A DNA stretch of 64,000 nt from Paenibacillus riograndensis SBR5 (GTDB lineage: Bacteria; Bacillota; Bacilli; Paenibacillales; Paenibacillaceae). Positions 33,244 through 41,814 of the stretch are shown here, one piece after another. The first letter of the stretch is position 1, and each line of letters starts with the position of its first letter. The notes under the pieces are model-generated. The model ran no database searches, was not told the DNA's origin, and saw only the letters and a program-made list of their open reading frames with translations. The position numbers and the translations under genes were made by a program. The stretch is from positions 7,743,903 through 7,807,902 of the forward strand of contig NZ_LN831776.1 in assembly GCF_000981585.1 (NCBI RefSeq), read 5' to 3'.

Positions 33244-35049
33244 TCAATTTTGATATATTCGAGGCTGCTGCACCAGTTGTTCTTTCTTGCTCTTCTCCAC
33301 AGCCTCGTCGCGGTCGCCCACCTGCAGTTTCAAGTAAATCGCAGAAATATAGTTTCTTACGGTCCCCTCCGACAAATGCAGCTTCTGGGCAATCTGCTTG
33401 TTGCGCAGTCCCTCCGTTAATTCCTGCAGAACCTCCAGCTCCCGCTCGGTCAGGTCATACGGATTCAGCGGGGCTTCCAGCTGCTGATCCTGGAACAGCT
33501 GCTGGGCCACCTCTTGCGAGATCATGGTCCCGCCTCCGTAGATCAGCCGGATGGTCGCGGCCAATTCCTTAGGATGGAGCGTCTTCAGCAGATACCCCTC
33601 TGCACCAAGCCGCAGCGCTTCTGCCGCATAGGTAATCTCCTCAAAGGTTGTAATGATAATGACCCGGACCTCCGGCCACTTCTCCTTAAGCTGCCGGGTA
33701 GCCTCCAGGCCGTCCATTTCCGGCATATGAATATCCATCAGAACAATGTCCGGCTGCTCAGCGGCGCACTGCTCCAGCGCCTGCTTGCCGCTCGCGGCTG
33801 TGCGGAGCCGGAAATCCTTTTCCTCTCCAAGCAGCAGCCTCAGACTCTCGCGGACCAGCGGCTGGTCATCTGCCAGCAGGATATCAATCCGCCGTTCACC
33901 TTCCTGCGTCTGGTTAGGGATGATGCAGGTCACCAGCGTACCGTCATTCTCCTGGGAATCGATATAGAGCTTGCCCTGCAATGCCGCAAGACGCTCCTTC
34001 ATCCCCGTCAGGCCGAAGCCGTAGCGCAGCTGTGCAGTTCCCTTGCCGTTATCCTGAATCTGCAGCATGAGCTGGGCCGGATCATATTGCAGAACCACCC
34101 GGATGGCGCTGGCCTGCCCATGCCTGCTGGCATTGGTCAGCGCCTCCTGCAGCGAACGGCTTAGCGTATGCTTGGCCTGCTTAATCACTGCATAAGGCTC
34201 GCCCATCGTACGGAACGACAGGGTGACCCCCGTATTGGATTCGAACTGCCCCGCGATCTGCATCAAGGCCCGGTCCAGGGTCACCGGCTCCTCCAGCGGG
34301 TCCATCTGGTGGACCTGCAGCCTCACATCGTCCAGCCCCTTGCGGGCCAGCTCCAGTACTCCCTGAAGCTTATGCTCACCTTCCTGGGAAGCTACATGCG
34401 GCTTCAGCGTTTCAAGCCCCAGAATGATCGAGGTATAGCTGTGCCCAATGGTATCATGCACTTCCCTCGCCATCCGGTAACGTTCCTCCAGCAGGGTCAT
34501 GCGCTCAATCTGAGAAGAATATTGCTCCAGAATGGCGTATTGCTCGTTGACCAGCGCCAGTTTTTGCCGGATTCCGTTGATCGACTTAGCTCCCACCTGC
34601 AGTCCATAACCGGCGGCATACACGAACAAGCCGTCCGACAGGCTCAGCCAGATGAGCGGATGCGACAGGCCCGCCTGTATTGTGGGTCCGGCGCTTAAGC
34701 TGAACAACAATAAGGTAAGCGGAAGTGTGTAGAAGTGCGCCTTGCCCCGGGTATGGAAAGCAAGCATCAGCACGGCCGGCAGGAACAATCGCGTTAAGCC
34801 AAAATAGTACGCCAGCGCCAGCGCGATCCCGCCTGCCAATATAAATTCCAGAAGAGCATACCGCGTTGTGAAATTCCGTCCAACCCATGAGGGAACTACG
34901 CCGCCCAGCAACACCGCTGGCAGCACAAGCAAGAGCGGAAAATCCGGTTTATCCTGATACATCAATATAATGACGGCCATGCTCCATAACAGGCGCAGGA
35001 GCAGAACGGTTAGATCTTGCCAAGCCCACCGGGCTTTATTCTTTTGCAT
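33244..35049 (-). CDS. Fused NarL-type sensor histidine kinase and response regulator
   Basis: A single 601-residue frame holds a complete two-component system. Residues about 10-160 contain five or six membrane helices. A HisKA_3 dimerization domain follows with the H-box AREVHDTIGHSY (about 200), and a HATPase with DNGKGTAQLRYGFGLTGMKER (about 335-355). After IPNQTQEGERRI comes a receiver domain (IDILLADDQPLVRES, phospho-Asp in VLMDIHMPEMDG) and a LuxR-type helix-turn-helix (LTERELEVLQELTEGLRNKQ). No ATG, GTG or TTG start exists at the junction. An in-frame ATT with AGGAAGGTG upstream at about 33886 could restart translation. The gene is divergent from an ABC exporter. Confidence 0.93.
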   Translation of the reverse strand: MQKNKARWAWQDLTVLLLRLLWSMAVIILMYQDKPDFPLLLVLPAVLLGGVVPSWVGRNFTTRYALLEFILAGGIALALAYYFGLTRLFLPAVLMLAFHTRGKAHFYTLPLTLLLFSLSAGPTIQAGLSHPLIWLSLSDGLFVYAAGYGLQVGAKSINGIRQKLALVNEQYAILEQYSSQIERMTLLEERYRMAREVHDTIGHSYTSIILGLETLKPHVASQEGEHKLQGVLELARKGLDDVRLQVHQMDPLEEPVTLDRALMQIAGQFESNTGVTLSFRTMGEPYAVIKQAKHTLSRSLQEALTNASRHGQASAIRVVLQYDPAQLMLQIQDNGKGTAQLRYGFGLTGMKERLAALQGKLYIDSQENDGTLVTCIIPNQTQEGERRIDILLADDQPLVRESLRLLLGEEKDFRLRTAASGKQALEQCAAEQPDIVLMDIHMPEMDGLEATRQLKEKWPEVRVIIITTFEEITYAAEALRLGAEGYLLKTLHPKELAATIRLIYGGGTMISQEVAQQLFQDQQLEAPLNPYDLTERELEVLQELTEGLRNKQIAQKLHLSEGTVRNYISAIYLKLQVGDRDEAVEKSKKEQLVQQPRIYQN

Positions 35050-35217
35050 CAATCAGCAACTCCAATTCTGCTTGATCTGGTGTCACATCCATCCTATGAC
35101 ACGCAGTAACTGGTCAATATGACAGGCCGCCTGATAGGTTAAGGGCAGCGGGATACAGCTAAGCGATTATGCAAAATTATATCCTACTACAATCATTTGG
35201 AAAAGGGAGGGGTAGCT

Positions 35218-36129
35218 TTGCCGCTGCTTCAAATACGCGATCTGACCAAGGTCATTGGCCGCAAAACTCTTGTAGACCATGTATCACTGGAAATGGAAAA
35301 AGGGGAAATCATGGGCCTGCTGGGCCCCAACGGAGCTGGAAAAACAACGACAATCCGCATGATTGTGGGGCTTGTCTCCAAATCGGAAGGCCAGGTCATT
35401 ATTGATGGAATTGATACCGGGCAGCAGTTCTCCGCAGCCATGGGCAAGGTTGGCGTTATCGTAGAACAGCCCGATCTGTACAAATATTTATCCGGATATG
35501 ACAATCTGATCCTCTTCTCAAGAATGAGTCCGGGCGTCACAACGGACAGGCTGAAGGAGATCATCTCACTTGTAGGGCTGGAGCGGAGCATTTCTGCCAA
35601 AGTCAGCACCTACTCGCTGGGGATGCGGCAGCGCCTCGGCCTGGCCGTAGCCCTGATGCATAAGCCTTCCCTGCTGCTGCTGGATGAACCGACCAACGGC
35701 CTCGATCCAGCGGGCATTCACGAGCTGCGGGAGCATCTGAAGAATCTGGCCCACAAGGAGAATGTTGGAATCCTGATCTCCAGCCATCTGATGTCCGAAA
35801 TGGAGATGATGTGCGACCGCGTTGCCGTCCTTCAGCAAGGCAAGCTGATCGGAGTGCATCGCTTGTCGGAGCTGGTTCAGGAGGATGACGCGCTTGTACA
35901 GTTTGAGGTGGACCGGCCGGAGCTGGCGGTTCAGGTGCTGCAAGCGGTCATGTCAGGCGCGGAAATTACTGCCGGCCACAACCAGCTTCGCGTGCGACTT
36001 CCCAAGAACCGCATTCCCGAAATCAGTCAGAAGCTGCTGGATTCAGGCATCAGCGTATACGGGGTGAACACGGTAAAGCGGACCCTTGAAGACAAATACC
36101 TTGAGATTACAGGAGGGCAAGGACATTGA
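35218..36129 (+). CDS. ABC transporter ATP-binding protein (exporter type)
   Basis: This 303-residue ATPase of the CcmA/BcrA group has Walker A GPNGAGKTT (about residue 39), signature YSLGMRQRLGLAVALM and Walker B LLLLDEPTNGLDPAG. The C-terminal ~80 residues form an extra domain common in exporters. It starts at TTG 35218 with GGGAGGGG just upstream. The stop overlaps the start of the permease gene by 4 bases. It is divergent from the fused sensor/regulator, which probably controls it. Confidence 0.92.
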   Translation: MPLLQIRDLTKVIGRKTLVDHVSLEMEKGEIMGLLGPNGAGKTTTIRMIVGLVSKSEGQVIIDGIDTGQQFSAAMGKVGVIVEQPDLYKYLSGYDNLILFSRMSPGVTTDRLKEIISLVGLERSISAKVSTYSLGMRQRLGLAVALMHKPSLLLLDEPTNGLDPAGIHELREHLKNLAHKENVGILISSHLMSEMEMMCDRVAVLQQGKLIGVHRLSELVQEDDALVQFEVDRPELAVQVLQAVMSGAEITAGHNQLRVRLPKNRIPEISQKLLDSGISVYGVNTVKRTLEDKYLEITGGQGH

Positions 36130-37067
36130 AGCTGATCAACTATATCCTGAATGAAAATATGAAGATTTACAAAAGAAAACGCACCTGGGTGCTCATTGCT
36201 CTCGTTGCGGTCTTCGTCATCCTTCAGATCATCAACGTGCGTGCCGGGGATGGGGGCGCCGCAGCGGCGGACTGGAGGTCGCAGCTTGAGCAGGAGAATC
36301 ACCGGCTGGCAGCGGAAGCTGCCGAACCGGATGCGCTCCAGATTGAGATCCGGCAGGCAGAGAAAAATATTCTGCTGAACGAGTACGCCCTGCAGCATAA
36401 TTTGCCGCCTGAGACGAATGCCTGGAGCTTTGCAGGGGATCTCTCAGGGAACATTATCTTTGCCGTCTCGCTGATCTCGATCATTATTGCCGGAGAGATC
36501 GCAGCCGCCGAATTTGCGTCCGACACGATCAAGCTGCTGCTGACCCGCTCGGCCAGCCGGACAGAGGTGTATACCGCCAAATATATTGCCGCACTCCTGT
36601 TCGGACTGGGATTGACGCTGGTTGGCCTGCTGCTCTCCCTGCTGTTCGGGGGAATCATGTTCGGCTGGGGCGGTCTGGGAGACAGCTATATGTATGTGAA
36701 GGATCACACCGTGCACCAGACGCCCATGCTGCTTTCCATCCTTGGCAGTTACTTGTCCCATCTTCCGTTTCTGCTGATTGCAGTGACGCTGGCTTTTATG
36801 ATATCTGCGGGCTTCCGCAGTTCTATCTTTGCTATTGTCATTCCCTTGTTCGTCTCCGTGGCGGGATTTGTTATGGCCATCGCCATGAACGGCTGGCCGT
36901 GGACCCGTTTCTTTATTTTTTCCCATACAGACCTAAGCGGTTATTTCTTGGGTGACCCGGCGGTAAAAGGAATGACCCTCGGCTTCTCTCTGGCTTTTAT
37001 AGGAGTTCATCTGGCAGCCATGCATCTTCTTTCGCATACCTTGTTCGTCAAACGTGATGTCTCTTAA
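36126..37067 (+). CDS. ABC-2 type permease
   Basis: The 313-residue membrane protein has six predicted helices with a large loop after the first. ITAEIA-like IIIAGEIAAAEFASDTIKLL (about 118-137) is the family signature after helix 2. It starts with TTG in a TTGA overlap with the ATPase stop. Together they form an exporter, perhaps for a peptide or antibiotic (BcrAB-like). The substrate is unknown. Confidence 0.9.
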   Translation: MKLINYILNENMKIYKRKRTWVLIALVAVFVILQIINVRAGDGGAAAADWRSQLEQENHRLAAEAAEPDALQIEIRQAEKNILLNEYALQHNLPPETNAWSFAGDLSGNIIFAVSLISIIIAGEIAAAEFASDTIKLLLTRSASRTEVYTAKYIAALLFGLGLTLVGLLLSLLFGGIMFGWGGLGDSYMYVKDHTVHQTPMLLSILGSYLSHLPFLLIAVTLAFMISAGFRSSIFAIVIPLFVSVAGFVMAIAMNGWPWTRFFIFSHTDLSGYFLGDPAVKGMTLGFSLAFIGVHLAAMHLLSHTLFVKRDVS

Positions 37068-37114
37068 CGATACACAATGTTCTTCCATATTATTTTTAGA
37101 AAAGGGGAATTCGA

Positions 37115-37807
37115 ATGCGCTGGACATGGAGATTAATGATCGTAGGCTGCCTGCTGCTGGTAACCGCCTGCAGCAAAGGCGAAGAAACATCGTCAACGCA
37201 AAAGCTTGAACTGGAGGCTGACAAGCTGACGAAGCTGGTCATAGACAACCGCAACGGAGAAATTGAAGTAAGCGGCGCAGATACGGATACGATTGAGGTC
37301 ACCGCTGTGGTCACCACCAAAGGCATAAGTATGGATAAATTGAAGCTGAAGCTGCGGGCAGAAGGGGCTGCTGCTTATTTGGATGCTTCCTTTGGCAGCC
37401 AGATGCTGGCTATGGGCTCCGGGGCTGTCGATCTGGTGATTACCCTTCCGCGTGAACTCGCTGTGGAAGTGGACTCGCACCGGGACGGCAAGCTTAAGGT
37501 GGCTGATCTCTCAGCCCCGCTGGAGGTTGACAATGTGAACGGGGATTTAGAGGTAATCGACACCAAAGGCCCGGTAACGCTCTCCAACCGGGACGGCGAT
37601 ATCACCGTGCGCAATATTGAGACGGATGTTAATATCCATAATATCAATGGACATATTGCAGTAACCCAGGTAGAAGGCTCGGTCGAGGCTGCTGTCGGAG
37701 ACGGGTCCCTGGAGCTGGATCACGTTACAGGCGACGCGGTGATTTCCCAGACCGGAAACGGTGAAATTAAGCTTGGGGCCATTGGCGGAAACGTAAGCCG
37801 AAAATAA
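37115..37807 (+). CDS. Lipoprotein with DUF4097-type beta-solenoid domain
   Basis: The 230-residue protein has a lipoprotein signal ending in LLVTACS (Cys19). The rest is a repetitive beta structure typical of DUF4097/LiaG-like proteins: short strands with N-x-x-G or N-R-D-G turns (IDNRNGEIEV, VDNVNGDLEV, LSNRDGDITV, IHNINGHIAV). AAAAGGGG precedes the ATG. It lies 48 bases after the permease gene and is probably in the same operon, a pairing common in envelope-stress modules. Confidence 0.87.
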   Translation: MRWTWRLMIVGCLLLVTACSKGEETSSTQKLELEADKLTKLVIDNRNGEIEVSGADTDTIEVTAVVTTKGISMDKLKLKLRAEGAAAYLDASFGSQMLAMGSGAVDLVITLPRELAVEVDSHRDGKLKVADLSAPLEVDNVNGDLEVIDTKGPVTLSNRDGDITVRNIETDVNIHNINGHIAVTQVEGSVEAAVGDGSLELDHVTGDAVISQTGNGEIKLGAIGGNVSRK

Positions 37808-38010
37808 CAGCCCAGTTAAGGACTCTTAATGTTTGGACTTCCGGCCGCTGTCCATCTGCAGATTTCTTGATTGTAAATGCTCCATCACATCATTTTGCGA
37901 AGGAGATAGGGGCAGGTCGTACCTTAGCAATACCAGCCCCTAATCCTATGGCAGCTTCACCGTTCTCCGCTCCGCAAGCACTCCTGCCGGACATCTGCTG
38001 CCCATCCGCC

Positions 38011-39768
38011 CTACTTCTGGGCATCCCAGCTAAGCCGGATCTCCGTTCCTTTGCCGGGTGCTGAGCTCACGGTGATCTGTCCGCCCATCGCTTCAACCAG
38101 TCCCTTGGAGATTGCCATACCCAGGCCCGATCCGTTGGTTGTGGAAGCCGTATCTCCCCCGCGGTAATACCGTTCGAACAAATTCGCCGCCGTCTGCTCA
38201 TCCATCCCCTGGCCGTTGTCCCGGAAAATAATCGTCAGCCCGCCGTCAGCCCCCTCGCTTAGTGTCACAGTAAGCCGGGTGTCTGAAGAATTGTGCAGCA
38301 GGGCATTGGCGGTTAAATTGCCGACTACCCTCTCCATCCAGGGCCGGTAGATGCTGGCCGTAATCTCTTGATCAGGGGCTTGATAAATAATCCGCCCCTC
38401 TCCATACTCCGGATTGGCTGCAGCCTGTATCAAGGCATTGCCCAGCCATGCATTCATCTCCACCTCTTCCATTTGCGGGGCATGAATACCCGATCTCTGC
38501 CGGTACGTCATAGCCAAATCACTGATCAGCGTATCCATATGGGCCGACTTCTCCAGCATGATGGCAGAAAATTTGCGGACTTCTTCCGGGGACCAGTCAT
38601 AAGCATCCTCCGCGAGTAAATGGGCGTAGCCTTTTATGGAGGAAAGAGGGGTTTTGAGGTCATGGGTGATGCCGGTAATCCACTCTTCACGCAGTGTTTC
38701 CGTCTGCCGCCGCCGCTCCTCATCATGCCGCAGAATGACAGTCAGCTGATCCATGGACAGCATGACTTCAGCAAAAGTAGAATAGCGCCGCCGCCATTTG
38801 CCTGAACTGAGCCGGCTGCGCGGGCGTCCATTGCGGTCTGCAGGCTCGTCATAAGCCCCCCGCCCGAGGGAATCGAGCCAAGCCAGCATGTGGAACATAG
38901 GCGTACCGAAGCGGAGTGCATTCAAGAAGGACAGCAGCGCAAAGATCAGCAGGACCGCTCCCAGCATCCCGGCAATTCCGATCAGCACAATGCGCATTTC
39001 TGCGGAGATCAGCGGGTTTTTAGAAGAATGCCCTTCTGCCTTGTTAGGCAACCCTACCACCCAGGTCCTCCCGGTATTCTCATCATAGGCAAAATCCATG
39101 CGATATTCATATCTTTCGGGATATTTCGAACGCAGAGCAAGCTCTTGTACAGTGTAGGTGCCCGGAATGGATTCCGGCCGGTTGAGTGCTGCCAGCTCGC
39201 GGCCCTCCGGGTCCAGCAGCTGGGCGTAGCCTCCCCGTGCCCGAATCCTGCTCCCTATCTTTTCGGGGAGGATAAGTCTGCCATCCAGATAGGCTGAGCC
39301 CTCTTCACTGACCGCCTGCAGCAATGGCTCTAGCTCCTTGGGTACTCCATAGAGAAGTGTGTACACTCTGCCGTATTTCTCCTGAATCCAGAGGTAGACA
39401 TCATAAGGAAAATCCTTTTGCAGCCTCCAATAGGCGGCAAGCTCGCCCGGATTGTACTGCACAGGAACATCGGAAGGCTTGTTGTAGGATTTTTCCACCT
39501 TTCCGTTTTCATCCAGACTCTGGAGCCAGCCGTTATTGTGCTTCACTTGCTCCAGAAGCTTCCGGTCAAAAACTATCCCGTCCTCGCCTAACTTAGAGGA
39601 TTCCACCAGCCGCTCCAAACCAACTGAAGCAAAATTATCGGAAAGATTGATCTCTGACAGCCGCATCAGCACCCAATAGACGGTTACTGCCGCAATGAGC
39701 AGCACTACCAATCCGGCAATGGCCGAATGCAGCACAAATCTAAGCGTGAGCCGGCTTCTTATCTTCAT
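38011..39768 (-). CDS. Sensor histidine kinase (HisKA/HATPase)
   Basis: The 585-residue kinase has a membrane helix at about 12-34, an extracellular domain of about 220 residues, and a second helix at about 258-282. The HisKA box is WITGITHDLKTPLSSIKGYA, and the ATPase has NALLHNSSD, DNGQGMD and GSGLGMAISKGLVEAMGG. The start overlaps the regulator stop (ATGA), so the pair is translationally coupled. The signal is unknown; the divergent M23 lipoprotein suggests cell-wall sensing. Confidence 0.93.
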   Translation of the reverse strand: MKIRSRLTLRFVLHSAIAGLVVLLIAAVTVYWVLMRLSEINLSDNFASVGLERLVESSKLGEDGIVFDRKLLEQVKHNNGWLQSLDENGKVEKSYNKPSDVPVQYNPGELAAYWRLQKDFPYDVYLWIQEKYGRVYTLLYGVPKELEPLLQAVSEEGSAYLDGRLILPEKIGSRIRARGGYAQLLDPEGRELAALNRPESIPGTYTVQELALRSKYPERYEYRMDFAYDENTGRTWVVGLPNKAEGHSSKNPLISAEMRIVLIGIAGMLGAVLLIFALLSFLNALRFGTPMFHMLAWLDSLGRGAYDEPADRNGRPRSRLSSGKWRRRYSTFAEVMLSMDQLTVILRHDEERRRQTETLREEWITGITHDLKTPLSSIKGYAHLLAEDAYDWSPEEVRKFSAIMLEKSAHMDTLISDLAMTYRQRSGIHAPQMEEVEMNAWLGNALIQAAANPEYGEGRIIYQAPDQEITASIYRPWMERVVGNLTANALLHNSSDTRLTVTLSEGADGGLTIIFRDNGQGMDEQTAANLFERYYRGGDTASTTNGSGLGMAISKGLVEAMGGQITVSSAPGKGTEIRLSWDAQK

Positions 39769-40559
39769 GCCTGTTCCTTGTCCCTCCCGCTATGCTGCAC
39801 CAGCTTATACCCCAGTCCTCTGACGTTGACCAGAAATACGGGATTTGCCGGCTCCAGCTCAATGCGTTCCCGGATCCGGTGGATGTGGACCATGACCGTA
39901 TTATCGTCACTAAGCGCATCCTCGCCCCATACCCGTTCGTACAGCTCGCTTTTGGTGAACAGCCGGTTGGGATGCTTGCAGAAAAACAGCAGCAATTGGA
40001 ACACCAGCGCCGGACAGGCGACCACCTCCCCTTCTACTCTCAGTTCGCCCGCTGCTTCATCTACCTGAAACCGTCCAAAATCATAGCGGAGATGATGCTG
40101 AACCGGCTGCCGCCCCTGTCTGTCATTAGCCTCAGAAGGCTGTTTATGGAGCGCATTCACTTGAGCCGGTTCCGGCCCGCCCACCATCCCCAGGTAACGG
40201 CGCAGCTGCGAACGGATCCGAGCCACCAGCTCCAGCGGATTGAACGGTTTGGTCATATAATCATCGCCGCCGACAGCAAAGCCGGTAAGCTTGTCAAAAT
40301 CGGAGGTACGCGCAGACAGAAACAGCACAGGCGCATTTGTCGTCTGCCGCAAAAAAGGACAAATATCAATACCGCTGCGTCCCGGCAGCATCACATCCAG
40401 TACAATCAAGTCATATACCTTGCTCTGGCAGGCGAGAATTGCCGCTTCCCCTGTCCCTGCCGAATCGATATCCGTAAATCCTTCTTTGTACAGCACCGTC
40501 TTGATCAGCCCGATAATGGACTCTTCGTCATCGACGAGCAGAATGGCAGCATGATTCAT
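39765..40559 (-). CDS. OmpR/PhoB-family response regulator
   Basis: The 264-residue protein has a receiver domain (1-120: AILLVDDEESIIG, phospho-Asp in LIVLDVMLPGRSG, Lys in YMTKPFNP) and a C-terminal winged helix (about 165-260, ending VHIHRIRERIELEPANPVF and VRGLGYKL). An insertion of about 25 polar residues lies between the domains. The ATG at 40559 has GAGAGGGG upstream. It is first in the operon with the kinase. An inverted AACGGTA/TACCGTT pair in the divergent promoter region (about 40659-40692) may be its site. Confidence 0.93.
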   Translation of the reverse strand: MNHAAILLVDDEESIIGLIKTVLYKEGFTDIDSAGTGEAAILACQSKVYDLIVLDVMLPGRSGIDICPFLRQTTNAPVLFLSARTSDFDKLTGFAVGGDDYMTKPFNPLELVARIRSQLRRYLGMVGGPEPAQVNALHKQPSEANDRQGRQPVQHHLRYDFGRFQVDEAAGELRVEGEVVACPALVFQLLLFFCKHPNRLFTKSELYERVWGEDALSDDNTVMVHIHRIRERIELEPANPVFLVNVRGLGYKLVQHSGRDKEQA

Positions 40560-40770
40560 GCCGGTTCCCCTCTCCATTACATAGTCGCAACTATCATAAC
40601 ATGATTGGCTCCGCAAGAATTGACTGCTCAACCTTAACAATAGCTTAATTCGTCTCAACGGTAGCGCTCCATAGTTAAGTTACCGTTAATAAAGCGTTTC
40701 AATAAAATCAAGATAGGCCGTTTACAATGAAGAGGCAAGAAGAACACAACAGTCAGGGGAGGAACCTGAA

Positions 40771-41814
40771 ATGCGAAAAGTAAGTACAATGATGGCGGGC
40801 ACCATGGTTCTGGCCGTCTTATTATCAGCATGCGGAGGAGAAAAAACAATGAATCAACGGCCTGAATCATCTACAGCCTCTACACAAAATGCAGCGCAGA
40901 CTAAGCCGGACGCATCACCAGAAACAGGTGCCAGCGGACAACAGGATATACAGCCGGAGGATTTGGCGCAAGCTCTGTTAAGCGGAAATTACAGCGGAAT
41001 TTATAAGCGGTTCAGTCCTGAATTTAAGCAGCAAATCAGCGAAGCTGAGGTTGCGGAAATGGGTTCGGACTTCATTCAGGGGGTTACAGCCTTTAACCCG
41101 TCCACGGTAATGCAACTGAACGGCAGCGAACAACGGGTATGGACTAGCGGGGCGGGCGACAAGGGGATCATCGCCGTCTTTGATGATTCAGGTACGATTC
41201 TCGGTCTGAGCATTACGGGGCTGTCCACCTATCCCGATTCCGATAACGCACTGACCAAAACCGCTATGGCCCTGCCTTTCCAGGGGGAGTGGCTAGTATT
41301 CTGGGGTGGCAGCAACGTATTGAACAACTACCACTATGAGTACGCAAGCCAGCGGTATGCTTATGACTTCGTGCAGGCGGTCAATGGGTTCTCCTACGAG
41401 GGAGATCCGCTGCGCAATGAGAGCTATCATGCTTATGGGCAAAAGATCACCGCTCCCGCTGACGGAGTCGTTACCGAAGTCGTAAACGACATTCCCGATA
41501 ATACGCCTGTTGGCGTCATGAATGAAAAAGAGCCCGCCGGCAATGTGGTGGTCATTGACCATGGCGGGGAATACAGCTTTCTGGCCCATCTGAAGCAAGG
41601 CTCGGTCACCGTGAAGAAAGGTGATGCAGTCAAAGCAGGCGATGTGATCGGGAAGGCCGGCAATTCCGGCAACTCCAGCGAGCCGCACCTGCATTACCAG
41701 GTATCGGACGGAGCGGACCTGTTCACCTCCCGTTCCCTGAATATCCGGTGGAAAGACAACCTACACCCGTTGAAGGGTCAGACTGTTGCGCTCAAACCAC
41801 ATATTCAGCCATAA
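40771..41814 (+). CDS. M23-family peptidase lipoprotein with DUF3887-like domain
   Basis: The 347-residue protein has a lipobox VLLSACG (Cys21), a low-complexity tether, and a DUF3887-like domain (about 65-150). A LytM/M23 domain follows (about 185-335). Zinc-ligand segments are NNYHYEYASQRYAYDFV (His and Asp) and PHLHYQV (His-x-His), as in lysostaphin-type endopeptidases. It probably cuts peptidoglycan cross-bridges from the outer face of the membrane. It is divergent from the two-component operon at 38011-40559. Its last 23 bases overlap the 3' end of the convergent gene. Confidence 0.92.
   Translation: MRKVSTMMAGTMVLAVLLSACGGEKTMNQRPESSTASTQNAAQTKPDASPETGASGQQDIQPEDLAQALLSGNYSGIYKRFSPEFKQQISEAEVAEMGSDFIQGVTAFNPSTVMQLNGSEQRVWTSGAGDKGIIAVFDDSGTILGLSITGLSTYPDSDNALTKTAMALPFQGEWLVFWGGSNVLNNYHYEYASQRYAYDFVQAVNGFSYEGDPLRNESYHAYGQKITAPADGVVTEVVNDIPDNTPVGVMNEKEPAGNVVVIDHGGEYSFLAHLKQGSVTVKKGDAVKAGDVIGKAGNSGNSSEPHLHYQVSDGADLFTSRSLNIRWKDNLHPLKGQTVALKPHIQP

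Noticed and set aside
33514..34164. A 216-codon open frame on the plus strand
   Set aside because: It is antisense to the fused sensor kinase/regulator and has no recognizable protein features.
39792..40604. A 270-codon open frame on the plus strand
   Set aside because: It is antisense to the OmpR-family regulator at 39765-40559, which has intact receiver and helix-turn-helix motifs.
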